From assembly GCA_000023185.1 (NCBI GenBank), contig CP001622.1, positions 1-64,000 on the forward strand: DNA of 64,000 bases, written 5' to 3'. Below, in pieces: positions 28,490 to 37,208 of this stretch. The position numbers and the translations under genes are program-made. The notes under the pieces are model-generated. The model was not told the origin of the DNA, searched no databases, and was given only the letters and a program-made list of their open reading frames with translations. Position 1 is the stretch's first letter. Every line of letters starts with the position of its first letter. The DNA is from Rhizobium leguminosarum bv. trifolii WSM1325 (GTDB lineage Bacteria; Pseudomonadota; Alphaproteobacteria; Rhizobiales; Rhizobiaceae).

Positions 28490-29911
28490 TTAAACCGCAG
28501 CCTCTGCGCGTTCCGCAAACAGGCTGTTTGTTCCGGTTCCTGTGATTCGCACTTTGATAATGTCACCGATTTGCGATGCTTTTGCATCAACATTCACGGA
28601 TTGAAGCCAGGGAGAACGTCCGATTAGTTGTTCCGGCATGCGACCGGGCTTTTCGAGCAACAGGTCGATCTCTTTGCCGATGCAGGATTCGGCAAATTCC
28701 TGCTGCTGCTTCAGGAGAAGCATTTGCAGGCGTTCCAGCCGTTCTGCCTTGATCTCTTCCGGCACCTGGTCCTTCAGCTCCGCGCCGGGCGTGCCCGGCC
28801 GCGTCGAGTATTTGAACGAGAAGGCCTGTGCATAACGGACCTCCTCCACAAGTCTCAATGTATCCTTAAAATCCTCATCTGTCTCCCCCGGAAAGCCGGT
28901 GATGAAATCGCCCGACAGCGCGATGTCGGGCCGCACCGTGCGGATGCGCTCGATCAGCGTGAGATATTCGGCGGCCGTATGGCGCCGGTTCATCGCTTTC
29001 AGGATGCGGTCCGAGCCCGATTGCACCGGCAGGTGCAGATAGGGCATCAGTGCGCTCAGGTCGCGATGGGCATTGATCAGCCGGTCGTCCATGTCGCGCG
29101 GATGGCTTGTGGTATAACGCAGCCGCGCAAGGCCGGGGATCTCGGCCAGCCGGTAGAGCAGGTCGCCGAGGCTCCATGCCTCACCTTGCGGCCCGGCGCC
29201 GTGCCAGGCGTTGACGTTCTGCCCGAGCAGGGTGATCTCGCGCACCCCGCTGTCGGCGAGCTTTTCGGCCTCCTCGACGATCTGCGAAACCGGCCGCGAC
29301 ACTTCCGAGCCGCGTGTATAGGGCACGACACAGAAGGTGCAGAATTTGTCGCAGCCCTCCTGCACCGTCAGGAAGGCGGTGACGCCGCGGGCGCGGATCC
29401 TTCGGCTCTCGGCGATCGGCAGATGCTCGAACTTGTCCTCGATCGCATATTCGGTATCGACGACGCGCTGGCCCTGTTTGGCCAGGCGTAGCGCTTCCGG
29501 CAGGCGGTGGTAGGTCTGCGGGCCGATGACGACGTCGACGGCGGGTGCGCGGCGCAGGATCTCCTCGCCTTCGGCCTGGGCGACGCAGCCGGCAACGCCG
29601 ATCATCATCTCCCGTCCGTCCGCCGCCTTCTTCTTTTTCATATCGCGGAGCCGTCCGAGCGCCGAATAGACCTTCTCGGCCGCCTTCTCGCGGATATGGC
29701 AGGTGTTGAGCAGAACGAGGTCCGCCTCTTCCATATCGTCCGTCGGCTCGTAGCCGTCGCGGGCGAGCGCATCGCTCATGCGCATGGAATCGTAGACGTT
29801 CATCTGACAGCCATAGGTCTTGATGAAGACCTTGCGGCTGTTGCTGCCGTCGTGGAGGCTGTCGCTGGGAATTGCCTCGGGGGCCTGGAGAAGGGCGCTA
29901 TCCTGTGTCAT
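28490..29911 (-). CDS. miaB: tRNA-2-methylthio-N6-dimethylallyladenosine synthase MiaB
   Basis: MiaB is a radical SAM methylthiotransferase that makes ms2i6A37 in tRNA. The N-terminal UPF0004 domain has Cys in [21 protein letters not shown] and GVAGCVAQ (second cluster). The radical SAM motif is [17 protein letters not shown]-terminal TRAM domain ends the protein. 473 aa is normal. It is 18 nt upstream of phoH; a cloverleaf repeat lies just before its start region. Confidence 0.97.
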   Translation of the reverse strand: MTQDSALLQAPEAIPSDSLHDGSNSRKVFIKTYGCQMNVYDSMRMSDALARDGYEPTDDMEEADLVLLNTCHIREKAAEKVYSALGRLRDMKKKKAADGREMMIGVAGCVAQAEGEEILRRAPAVDVVIGPQTYHRLPEALRLAKQGQRVVDTEYAIEDKFEHLPIAESRRIRARGVTAFLTVQEGCDKFCTFCVVPYTRGSEVSRPVSQIVEEAEKLADSGVREITLLGQNVNAWHGAGPQGEAWSLGDLLYRLAEIPGLARLRYTTSHPRDMDDRLINAHRDLSALMPYLHLPVQSGSDRILKAMNRRHTAAEYLTLIERIRTVRPDIALSGDFITGFPGETDEDFKDTLRLVEEVRYAQAFSFKYSTRPGTPGAELKDQVPEEIKAERLERLQMLLLKQQQEFAESCIGKEIDLLLEKPGRMPEQLIGRSPWLQSVNVDAKASQIGDIIKVRITGTGTNSLFAERAEAAV

Positions 29912-29960
29912 GGCGCGCTATTTAGTGGTTTTTGCCGCCAGAGAAAATCGAAATCTTCTT

Positions 29961-30234
29961 CTAGAGCCTTTCCTGGTCAGATTGCAGCATTCTGTTGGCT
30001 GAAACGGAGTCGAATGCTCGACCGGCCGGCGCGCGTCGTAGCCAAGCTCTACGGCCAAGCCCGCCGATCGAGCAGGCGGCCCGTTTCAGCCAACCCGAAG
30101 GGCCGGGCATCTTTCCGCCAGGATCAGAGGCGATCGGCTTGGTCGTACCAAGAGGTATGCCCTTCGCCAATCGCCTCTGCCCTGACGAAAACCTGCTCCG
30201 GCAGAATGCTGCAATCTGACCAGGAAAGGCTCTA
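29961..30234. repeat. 274-bp cloverleaf repeat, copy 1
   Basis: The element has 33-bp perfect terminal inverted repeats starting TAGAGCCTTTCCTGGTCAGA. Two further hairpins lie inside: TTGGCTGAAACGG/CCGTTTCAGCCAA with a GC-rich core, and GAGGCGAT/ATCGCCTC. It could fold as a three-arm structure on either strand. A nearly identical copy is at 50001-50273. Both strands stay open for 60-80 codons. No transposase is present, so it looks like a MITE or a structured dispersed repeat. It lies between plsC and miaB, and its last three bases form the plsC stop. Confidence 0.85.
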
Positions 30235-31029
30235 AGAGATTTCCCGCCCGCGCAGGCGGCTGTTCAGGAGGTTGCGGATGCGCAAGGCGATCGTCGCGCT
30301 CACCTCCTTGCGGCTGGTCTCGGCGCGGTAGTCCACCGCCTCGCCGAAGGAAACTTCGGCGTCGATGGCGCCGCAGCGTACGATGTCGATGAGATGCGGC
30401 AATAGGTCGAGATCCCCCGGCCAGGCGGCGAGCCGCCGGTGATAACGCCCCATGGCGATGCCATGCACCCTGGTATAGGCAACCGCCACCGGCTGCACCA
30501 CGACCGTTCCCGTCGGTGACGTGGGCACCGCCATCGCGGCGGCGCCAAACAGCGAGGACTTGACCTCCAGCAGCCGGTTGCCGTCCGAGGTCGTGCCTTC
30601 GGGGAAGAGCACGACGATCTCACCGTCGGCCATGCGCCCGGCGATCTCGGTTGCCTGATGGCCGGTCTTGCGCCGCTCCTCGCGCACGACGAAGACGCTC
30701 TTCTGAAGCTTGGCGAGCGTGCCGAAGATCGGCCAGTCACGCACCTCGATCTTGGCGATGAAGACGACGTCGGCAACGGCCGACATCACCATGATATCCA
30801 GCCAGGAGGAATGGTTGGAGCAGAGCATCAGCGGCCGGCGATCTTCCAGCTTGCCCGTGACGCGGACGCGGATGCCGAGGCAATAGCAGACGATCCGGTG
30901 CCAGGTGCCGGGAAGCCTGCGCCGCAGCCGCCAGTCGAACCGCAGCGCCAGTACCTGCAGCGGCATGAGCACGATGCTGACGGCGAGGATAACGACCGCG
31001 GCGAAGGCGATGCGCAGCCAGGCGATCAA
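30232..31029 (-). CDS. plsC: 1-acyl-sn-glycerol-3-phosphate acyltransferase
   Basis: PlsC acylates lysophosphatidic acid to phosphatidic acid at the inner membrane. An N-terminal hydrophobic segment (AFAAVVILAVSIVLMPLQVL) anchors it. The motif NHSSWLD is the NHx4D catalytic box (about residue 72) and FPEGTTSDG is the substrate motif. 265 aa. The stop TAG comes from the terminal bases of the adjacent repeat, so the last residues may differ from relatives. mur lies 27 nt upstream in the same direction. Confidence 0.93.
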   Translation of the reverse strand: MIAWLRIAFAAVVILAVSIVLMPLQVLALRFDWRLRRRLPGTWHRIVCYCLGIRVRVTGKLEDRRPLMLCSNHSSWLDIMVMSAVADVVFIAKIEVRDWPIFGTLAKLQKSVFVVREERRKTGHQATEIAGRMADGEIVVLFPEGTTSDGNRLLEVKSSLFGAAAMAVPTSPTGTVVVQPVAVAYTRVHGIAMGRYHRRLAAWPGDLDLLPHLIDIVRCGAIDAEVSFGEAVDYRAETSRKEVSATIALRIRNLLNSRLRGREIS

Positions 31030-31056
31030 ATGCTGGTCTCCCGGGCTGCCATTGCT

Positions 31057-31485
31057 TCAGAGATCTTCTTTCTTCAGCGGAACGCCGTAGAGCTCGAGGC
31101 GGTGGTCGACCAGCCGGAAGCCGTGCTCGCGGGCGATGCGCTCCTGCAGCGCTTCGATCTCCGGCGAGCGGAATTCGATGACCGTGCCGGTCTTCAGGTC
31201 GATAAGATGGTCGTGATGTTCTTCCGGCACCGTTTCATAGCGCGAGCGTCCGTCGCGGAAGTCGTGGCGGGCGATGATGCCGGCATCCTCGAACAGTTTC
31301 ACGGTGCGATAGACGGTCGAGATCGAGATCTTCGCATCGACCTTCACCGAGCGGCGGTAGAGTTCTTCGACGTCGGGATGGTCTTCCGAGTCTTCCAGGA
31401 TGCGCGCGATCACGCGGCGCTGCTCGGTCATGCGCATGCCGCGTTCGGTGCAAAGCTCCTCAAGGGTCTTGGCTACATCAGTCAT
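31057..31485 (-). CDS. mur: Fur-family regulator, Mur type
   Basis: A 142-aa ferric-uptake-regulator family repressor. In rhizobia this orthologue (Mur, often annotated Fur) represses manganese transporters in response to Mn2+, while iron is handled by RirA and Irr. The winged helix (EQRRVIARILEDSEDHPDV, ISISTVYRTVKLFEDAGII) and metal-site HHDHLID are intact. The CxxC structural zinc pairs of E. coli Fur are absent. An upstream TTG is in frame, but the ATG at 31485 gives the usual length. It sits between rimI and plsC. Confidence 0.88.
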   Translation of the reverse strand: MTDVAKTLEELCTERGMRMTEQRRVIARILEDSEDHPDVEELYRRSVKVDAKISISTVYRTVKLFEDAGIIARHDFRDGRSRYETVPEEHHDHLIDLKTGTVIEFRSPEIEALQERIAREHGFRLVDHRLELYGVPLKKEDL

Positions 31486-31567
31486 CGCCGGCCTATAGAG
31501 ATATTCGTGTTTCGACAACGCCGCACGGCATTTGCGCCAGCCTGCATGTTATCTCGCTGCCAGGGAA

Positions 31568-32068
31568 CTACCGAAGAACGCGCTTCATGACAAGCGCCGT
31601 GGAGAGGGCGCCGTTTTCTTGTTTGTAATAACCCTGACGTTCGCCGACCTTTTCGAAGCCGAGCTTGCGGTAGAGGCCAAGCGCTGCCGTATTGCCGTTA
31701 TCGACCTCGAGAAACATGCTCTCGCCGCCGCGCGACCGCGCTTCCCGCATCGCCGCCTGCATCAGCCGCCAGCCAAGCCCGGCACGGGCGACCTTCGCCT
31801 GCACGGCAATCGTCAGGATCTCCGCTTCGCCGGCGACATGGCGGGCAAGGATGAACCCCGGAAGCGGCTTTTTCAGGATGGCATTGGTCTGGCGCGCGAC
31901 GAAGCCGAACACGGTATCCTGCATCAGCAGGCCGTGAAATTCACCGTCGCCCCAGGGGCGGGCGAAGCGCTCGCCGTGCAGGATGGCAACATCGCGGCAA
32001 TCCTCGCGCTCCATGGCGATGATCTCGAATTCCGGTTTCAGCGTCAGATAGGCTTCCAGCATCGTCAT
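31568..32068 (-). CDS. rimI: Ribosomal-protein-alanine N-acetyltransferase
   Basis: A 166-aa GNAT enzyme of the RimI type, which acetylates the N-terminal Ala of ribosomal protein S18. The acetyl-CoA motif is Q/RxxGxG/A-like in VARAGLGWRLMQAAMREAR, then FLEVDNGNTAALGLYRKLGFEKVGER is typical of RimI. Its start overlaps the tsaB stop by 4 nt (ATGA); the tsaB-rimI pair is widely conserved. Confidence 0.93.
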   Translation of the reverse strand: MTMLEAYLTLKPEFEIIAMEREDCRDVAILHGERFARPWGDGEFHGLLMQDTVFGFVARQTNAILKKPLPGFILARHVAGEAEILTIAVQAKVARAGLGWRLMQAAMREARSRGGESMFLEVDNGNTAALGLYRKLGFEKVGERQGYYKQENGALSTALVMKRVLR

Positions 32069-32727
32069 ACTCGTCGCGCAATTGCGTACCCGGCCTGCGG
32101 CTTGGCATCGGGTCCGCGCAGATAAAGGGGCTTCGGCTTTCCGGAATCGGGGGAGGCGGCAGCGCCCAGGCGCGCCACGATGGAGATCGGGAATCTGTTG
32201 GTATGATCGCCGCCGGCGTCGGCCTTGAGGAGGGGCGTCGCCGAACCGGTAATCTCGCCGTCGAAGCCGGCGGCAAAAGCCTGCGCTTGCGCAACGCTGA
32301 CTGCCCGTGGCGCGTCGAGGGGCGAACCGTCGGCTGCGAAGGACTGGAGGTAGATTTCGTCCCGCTTGGCATCCATCGCCGCCAGCACGGCGCGATGAGG
32401 CGTCTTGTCGCGCTGGGCTGATGCCATGACTTCAAGCGTGGTGATGCCAACGGCCGGCACATTCAGAGAGAGCGCAAAACCGCGGGCTGCGGCAACGCCG
32501 ACACGGATCCCGGTAAAGGAGCCGGGACCGATGGTGACGGCAAGGCGGTCGACATCCGAAAGGGCCAGTCCCGCCTGATCGAGTGCGCGATCGACGATAC
32601 CAATCAGATGTTCAGCATGCCCCTTGCCGATCATGTCCGATGCCTCCCCCAGCACCGTATTCCTACCGCTGTCAAAGACGGCGGCAGCGCAGTCCACACC
32701 CGCCGTGTCGAGCGCCAGAATGATCAT
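32065..32727 (-). CDS. tsaB: tRNA threonylcarbamoyladenosine biosynthesis protein TsaB
   Basis: TsaB partners TsaD and TsaE in making t6A37 on ANN-decoding tRNAs. The ASKHA-type N-terminus reads ILALDTAGVDCAAAV, and VTIGPGSFTGIRVGVAAARGFA is diagnostic. 220 aa. It is coupled to rimI by a 4-nt overlap and lies 88 bp downstream of nfuA in the same orientation. Confidence 0.95.
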   Translation of the reverse strand: MIILALDTAGVDCAAAVFDSGRNTVLGEASDMIGKGHAEHLIGIVDRALDQAGLALSDVDRLAVTIGPGSFTGIRVGVAAARGFALSLNVPAVGITTLEVMASAQRDKTPHRAVLAAMDAKRDEIYLQSFAADGSPLDAPRAVSVAQAQAFAAGFDGEITGSATPLLKADAGGDHTNRFPISIVARLGAAASPDSGKPKPLYLRGPDAKPQAGYAIARRV

Positions 32728-32815
32728 GCCATCAATTTCCGAATAAACCAGTGTCGCCTATCGATAAATCCGTTCGGCCGAACCCGAGATGAACGGCCGG
32801 ACGAATTTAGGATTT

Positions 32816-33382
32816 TTAAGCGGCAATCACTTCCTGCACTTCCGGAACGAAATGCCGCAGCAGGTTCTGCACGCCGTGCTTCAGCGTTGCCGTCGAAGAC
32901 GGGCAGCCGGCGCAGGAACCCTTCATGTTCAGATAGACCTTGCCGTCCTTGAAGCCGCGGAAGGTGATGTCGCCGCCGTCCTGGGCAACGGCTGGGCGCA
33001 CGCGGGTTTCCAGTAGCTCCTTGATGGTCAGCACGATCGATTCATCGCCTTCGTCAAAGAATTCGTCGCCGGCATCGGCGTCTTCGGAAAGGATGGAGGC
33101 ATCGCCCATGACCGGCTTGCCGGACATGAAGTGCTCCATGATCGAGCCTAATATAGCCGGCTTAAGATGTTGCCAGTCGGCATTATCCTTGGAGACGGAA
33201 ATGAAATCATAGCCGAAATAGACGCCGGTGACGCCTGATATTTCGAACAGGCGGGCAGCGAGCGGCGAGGCCTGAGCCTCCTCAGTGCTGCGGAACTCGG
33301 CCGTGCCGTTTTCCATCACCACCTTGCCCGGCAGGAACTTCTGCGTGGCGGGATTCGGCGTGGCTTCGGTCTGAATGAACAT
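32816..33382 (-). CDS. nfuA: NfuA/NifU-like Fe-S cluster carrier
   Basis: A 188-aa Fe-S carrier that delivers 4Fe-4S clusters. The N-terminal Nfu_N domain reads TEATPNPATQKFLPG and continues to about residue 90. The C-terminal NifU domain contains the cluster motif GSCAGCPSSTATLKHGV. The ATG at 33382 is chosen because GGAG precedes it and relatives start MFIQTE. It probably begins the leftward array; a client such as MiaB (a radical SAM enzyme) is encoded downstream. Confidence 0.94.
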   Translation of the reverse strand: MFIQTEATPNPATQKFLPGKVVMENGTAEFRSTEEAQASPLAARLFEISGVTGVYFGYDFISVSKDNADWQHLKPAILGSIMEHFMSGKPVMGDASILSEDADAGDEFFDEGDESIVLTIKELLETRVRPAVAQDGGDITFRGFKDGKVYLNMKGSCAGCPSSTATLKHGVQNLLRHFVPEVQEVIAA

Positions 33383-33490
33383 CTGATTCTCCATGCGGCC
33401 GGCCCATGGTCTCGGCCGTCTTTAGAATTCTTCAAAAGAAGATAAGCCGATTGACGCCTCTAATCAAGAGACTTGTACTCAAGAAATGCT

Positions 33491-33598
33491 GGAACAGGAT
33501 GATTTTTAGGCGCGGTCAGTCTAAAATCAGAATCCTGTTCTAATCTAAAGAGTTAGAGCGTGATCTCATCCGAAAACCGCTCGCACGTTTCGCTAACA
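33491..33598. repeat. Rhizobial palindromic intergenic repeat
   Basis: GGAACAGGAT plus TTTTTAG pairs with CTAAAATC plus ATCCTGTTC (33491-33540). A second part, TTAGAGCGTGATCTCATCCG and AAAACCGCTCGCACGTTTCG, follows. I recognise this two-part sequence as a dispersed repeat in rhizobial genomes. It fills the gap between usp and nfuA and could serve as terminator for usp. Confidence 0.6.
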
Positions 33599-34084
33599 GA
33601 GGGCGTCGATTTCCTCGTTGGTCAGCGTATCCGGCAGCACGGTAACCGGGATCGGAAACGCCGCGGCGCGGCCGGCAACCGAGGAGACCAGCGGCCCTGG
33701 ACCTTCCTTCGCCGAACCGGCGGCCAGAACCAGGATCGCTACATCGCGGTCTTCCTCGATCACGGCATTGATCTGTTCGGCAGCACCGCCCTCGCGGATG
33801 ACGACTTCAGGCTCGATGCCGATGGTCTCGCGCACGATCTGGGCGATCTTGGCAACCACCGCCTCGGCTTCCTCGCGCGCTTCGGCCCGCATGATCTCTT
33901 CGACGCCGAGCCATTGCTGGAAATCCCCATCGGGGATCACGTAGAGCAGCACTAGCCCGCCATTGGAATTCTTCGCGCGCCGGCCGGCATAATGAACGGC
34001 GCGTTGGCATTCGGGTGTGCCGTCGATCACTGCCATGAATTTGCGGCGGTGACCTTCGAGCCGTGAGAGTCGCTTCGATACCAT
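33593..34084 (-). CDS. Universal stress protein
   Basis: A 163-aa UspA-fold protein. FMAVIDGTPECQRAVHYAGRRA is the N-terminal strand-helix, and LVLAAGSAKEGPGPLVSSVAGRAA near the C-terminus matches the G-2x-G-9x-G(S/T) nucleotide-binding pattern in altered form. The start MVSKRLSRLEGHRRK is chosen at 34084. It lies downstream of trpS in the same orientation. Its exact role is unknown. Confidence 0.88.
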   Translation of the reverse strand: MVSKRLSRLEGHRRKFMAVIDGTPECQRAVHYAGRRAKNSNGGLVLLYVIPDGDFQQWLGVEEIMRAEAREEAEAVVAKIAQIVRETIGIEPEVVIREGGAAEQINAVIEEDRDVAILVLAAGSAKEGPGPLVSSVAGRAAAFPIPVTVLPDTLTNEEIDALC

Positions 34085-34149
34085 GGCGCGGACTCTGACA
34101 CCCGAAGCGGAAAATTTGCAAGTCCAGTTTTTGCCCTGATGCCCGAGAA

Positions 34150-34200
34150 GAAATCCCCTTCTCCCCAGGGGAAGGTCCCCTTCTCCCACGGTGGAGAGAA
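34150..34200. repeat. Short GC-rich repeat/hairpin after trpS
   Basis: CCCCTTCTCCC occurs twice within 25 nt, with GGGGAAGG between, allowing alternative hairpins. It lies just downstream of trpS and may work as a terminator. Repeats of this type are common between rhizobial genes. Confidence 0.4.
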
Positions 34201-34213
34201 GAGGAGATCTATC

Positions 34214-35278
34214 TCAATACAGGAAGCCGATGACGTCGCGCACTTGGCGCATCGTCACCTCTGCGCGCGCCCTTGCGCGCTCGCCGCCCTTGCGCAGGAT
34301 CGCGTCGATATGGCTGGTATCATCCATCAGCCGGCGCATTTCGCCGGTGATCGGTGCGAGCACGTTGATCGCCAGGTCGACCAGCGCCGGCTTGAAGACG
34401 GAGAATTGCTGGCCGCCGAATTCGGCAAGCACGTCCGCCTTCGACTTGTCGGCGAGTGCGGCATAGATCGCCACCAGATTGTCGGCTTCCGGACGGCCCT
34501 GCAGCCCGTCGATCTCGCTCGGCAAGCCGTCAGGATCGGTCTTGGCCTTGCGGATCTTCTTCGAGATAGCGTCCTCGTCGTCCATCAGGTTGATGCGCGA
34601 GAGATCGGAAGGGTCCGACTTCGACATTTTCTTGGTGCCGTCGCGCAGCGACATGACGCGCGGCGCCGGCCCGCCGATCAACGGCTCGACCATCGGGAAA
34701 TAGGCATGCACCGGCTCGTTGCCGACGGTGATGTCGACGCCGTAACCGGTCCTGCTGATATGCTCGGCATAGTCGAGGTTGAACTTCATCGCGATGTCGC
34801 GGGCAAGCTCCAGATGCTGCTTCTGGTCCTCACCAACAGGCACATGGGTGGCGCGATAGACGAGAATGTCGGCGGCCATCAGGCTCGGATAGGCGTAGAG
34901 CCCGAGCGAGGCCTGCTCGCGGTCCTTGCCGGCCTTGTCCTTGAACTGCGTCATCCGGTTCATCCAGCCGATGCGGGCGACGCAGTTGAAGATCCAGGCG
35001 AGTTCGGCATGCTGCGGCACGGCCGACTGATTGAAGACGATATGCTTTTCCGGATCGATGCCGGCAGCGATGAAGGCGGCGGCGATCGAGCGCGTCTGGC
35101 TCGGCATGTCCTCATGCACGAGCTGGGCGGTGAGCGCATGCATGTCGACGACGCAGTAGATGCAGTCATTGCCTTCCTGCAGCGCCACGAACCGGCGGAT
35201 CGCGCCGAGATAATTGCCGAGATGCAGATTGCCGGTCGGCTGCACGCCGGAGAATACGAGTTTCTTGAATTCGCTCAT
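34214..35278 (-). CDS. trpS: Tryptophan--tRNA ligase
   Basis: A class Ic aminoacyl-tRNA synthetase of 354 aa. The HIGH-type motif appears in [15 protein letters not shown] (about residues 10-24) and the KMSKS motif is exact in [12 protein letters not shown] (about residue 205). GAGGACGAC precedes the ATG at 35278, which excludes the longer frame. In related genomes I recall murJ directly upstream; here five accessory genes lie between. Confidence 0.97.
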   Translation of the reverse strand: MSEFKKLVFSGVQPTGNLHLGNYLGAIRRFVALQEGNDCIYCVVDMHALTAQLVHEDMPSQTRSIAAAFIAAGIDPEKHIVFNQSAVPQHAELAWIFNCVARIGWMNRMTQFKDKAGKDREQASLGLYAYPSLMAADILVYRATHVPVGEDQKQHLELARDIAMKFNLDYAEHISRTGYGVDITVGNEPVHAYFPMVEPLIGGPAPRVMSLRDGTKKMSKSDPSDLSRINLMDDEDAISKKIRKAKTDPDGLPSEIDGLQGRPEADNLVAIYAALADKSKADVLAEFGGQQFSVFKPALVDLAINVLAPITGEMRRLMDDTSHIDAILRKGGERARARAEVTMRQVRDVIGFLY

Positions 35279-35408
35279 GTCGTCCTCAATAGGCTGGTGG
35301 AGGGCCCACGCTGTCACAGTTTAAATTGCTGCAGAATGCAGCAGGGCTTTGCGCCCATGTTGCTAACGCCGCGGCTTATGCACGGGCAACCGGTCGCAAT
35401 CAAGGGGT

Positions 35409-35807
35409 TCAGGCAGCCGTGTGCTGGATCAAATCGAAAGTGTTGCCGTAGGGATCCGCAAAAACCGCCACCGTGCCGTAAACCTCGTGACGCGGCTCTT
35501 CCAGAAAGCGAACGCCGACTGCCCGCATCGCGGCATGGTCGCGGGCGAAATCGTCGGTCTTCAGAAAGAAGCCGACACGTCCGCCGGTCTGATTGCCGAT
35601 GGCCGCGCGCTGCGTCTCGTCTGCCGCCTGCGCCAGCAGAAAGGCGGCTCCATCCCCACCCCTCGGCTTCACCACCACCCAGCGCTTGCCCTTCGGCTGC
35701 AGCTCGTCCTGAAGGCAATCGAAACCGAGGCCATCGCAATAAAAAGCCTTGGCGCGGTCGTAATCGTCGACCACGAGAGTGACGAGGAAAAGAGACTGGA
35801 TCGTCAT
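35409..35807 (-). CDS. VOC/glyoxalase-fold protein
   Basis: A 132-aa single-domain VOC protein. LFLVTLVVDDYDRAKAFYCD is the usual first strand-helix, and VAVFADPYGNTFDLIQH ends the fold. It resembles the extradiol dioxygenase/glyoxalase-like small proteins of unknown substrate. The ATG at 35807 has GAGG 6 nt upstream; the longer open frame upstream is discarded. It is alone and is the first gene of the patch between trpS and murJ. Confidence 0.85.
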   Translation of the reverse strand: MTIQSLFLVTLVVDDYDRAKAFYCDGLGFDCLQDELQPKGKRWVVVKPRGGDGAAFLLAQAADETQRAAIGNQTGGRVGFFLKTDDFARDHAAMRAVGVRFLEEPRHEVYGTVAVFADPYGNTFDLIQHTAA

Positions 35808-35995
35808 GGGTTGCCTCGCGTTTGAGATGTTTATTCCAGTTGTGAGCGGCAATTCCCCGGATTTTAAGCCGAATTGATCAACTGTCTTACTCATAATTGA
35901 GTATAAAATTTCACAAAAAAGCTTTTTTTGAACCGAAAATCCTGCGCCTGGTGCCGGCGCCGATGGGGCTGCCGCGGTCGCCGATCGGAGAGACC

Positions 35996-36424
35996 ATGCA
36001 GAACGCAATTTTGCTCGCCATAGCAGGCCTTTTCGCCTTTCAATCAGCAACGGGTGCCGTCGGTCAAGATATGAAAAGGCATGCCGTTCATCTTGCAAAA
36101 CATCAGGCACGTCTCGCCTACACGGTCCAGACCGTCAGCGTTCGTGCCGGCTGCTTTCCAGGGCGCCTGCGAGCGGTCCTGTCGCATATTGCTGCAAAGA
36201 CCGGCCGACGCCCGGTGATAACCTCGGGCCACAGGCCGCATCCCCGCCGCCATGGCTCCCTGCACGGAAAATGTCTGGCGGCCGATTTCAGGATGCCCGG
36301 CCTGTCGGAGCGCACGATCATTGCTGCTGCAAGAAGCGCGCCGGGCATCGGCGGCATCGGCAGCTATTGCAACGGCATCATTCATGTCGACGTCGGACCG
36401 CAGCGACGATGGGTGGATTGCTGA
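35996..36424 (+). CDS. Exported M15A-like peptidase
   Basis: A 142-aa secreted protein with signal peptide MQNAILLAIAGLFAFQSATG. The M15 zinc pattern is visible: SLHGKCLAADFRM (SxHxxGxAxD type) and IIHVDVGPQRRW supplying the third ligand. This resembles small peptidase M15A / YcbK-type D,D-carboxypeptidases acting on peptidoglycan. GGAG precedes the ATG at 35996. The gene is divergent from the VOC gene and has no obvious partner. Confidence 0.8.
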   Translation: MQNAILLAIAGLFAFQSATGAVGQDMKRHAVHLAKHQARLAYTVQTVSVRAGCFPGRLRAVLSHIAAKTGRRPVITSGHRPHPRRHGSLHGKCLAADFRMPGLSERTIIAAARSAPGIGGIGSYCNGIIHVDVGPQRRWVDC

Positions 36425-36506
36425 GGAATCATGCGCTCCACCTTTTCCCATTCTGGTTTAAGGATTGCCGATTCAGTGGCGGCGAAAGGACGTGCCGCGA
36501 CCGCCT

Positions 36507-37100
36507 CTATTGGCCGCTCCGCGGCGTCACCGCCACCCGCAAGAGGCGCATGAATAGTTTTGTATCGTCATCGAGGCTGGAACCATTCCATTGCGCGTGT
36601 TTGATCCCATCCATTGCAGCCATCATGATATTGGCCAGTTGAAGAGGCGAGGCCTGCAGTGGTCCGAGATCGATTTCCTTGGTTTCCGCAGCTGCATTCA
36701 GCGTCTGTGTCAGCATAGTCGATAGCCGTGTCCGCGCGTCGAGCGTGATATCCGCAGCCAAGGCCATATTGGCGGCAAACAGTTCTTCTGCATCGGAACT
36801 GCCGCCAAAAGGGGCGATTAACTCCCGCTGAAACACTGCTATGGCCATTTCCATGCGGTCAAGCGCGTTCCCCTGTCCTGCCAGGGCCGCTCCCACCTCA
36901 TCCAATGCGAGAGTATGCGCTCGCATGGAGCCGGCTCGGAAAAGCTCTTCCTTGCTGTTGAAGCTCAGATAGAGCGATGCTCGCGAAATTCCTGCGGCGC
37001 GCGCAATGTCGGCCATGGAAGTCTTGCGAAAGCCGAAGCGCACGAACACAGGCAGGGCAGCATCCAGGATTTGAGCGATTTTTCGATCATTCTGCGTCAT
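36507..37100 (-). CDS. TetR/AcrR-family regulator
   Basis: A 197-aa repressor. The HTH covers KIAQILDAALPVFVRFGFRK and MADIARAAGISRASLYLSF (about residues 6-48). The C-terminal ligand domain is of the type with a TetR_C family ending in GIKHAQWNG. The start MTQNDRKIA at 37100 is chosen over a longer frame. It is divergent from the reductase gene, with inverted repeats between them, so it probably represses both. Confidence 0.88.
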   Translation of the reverse strand: MTQNDRKIAQILDAALPVFVRFGFRKTSMADIARAAGISRASLYLSFNSKEELFRAGSMRAHTLALDEVGAALAGQGNALDRMEMAIAVFQRELIAPFGGSSDAEELFAANMALAADITLDARTRLSTMLTQTLNAAAETKEIDLGPLQASPLQLANIMMAAMDGIKHAQWNGSSLDDDTKLFMRLLRVAVTPRSGQ

Positions 37101-37143
37101 TTGGACAGACTGGCATTTCGTGACCATTCTGTCAAAAGACGAG

Positions 37144-37168
37144 TAGACAAATAATGTATATCTGTCTA
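37144..37168. promoter_or_regulatory. Candidate TetR-family operator
   Basis: TAGACA and TGTCTA are perfect complements separated by 13 nt, in the gap between the TetR gene and the reductase gene. A weaker GACAGA/TCTGTC pair lies at 37104-37133, next to the TetR start. The shared GACA/TGTC half-sites suggest two binding sites for the divergent regulator. Confidence 0.5.
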
Positions 37169-37208
37169 AATCGATGAAGGCGCATTGGCGCGCGGTCAGG
37201 AGATAACC

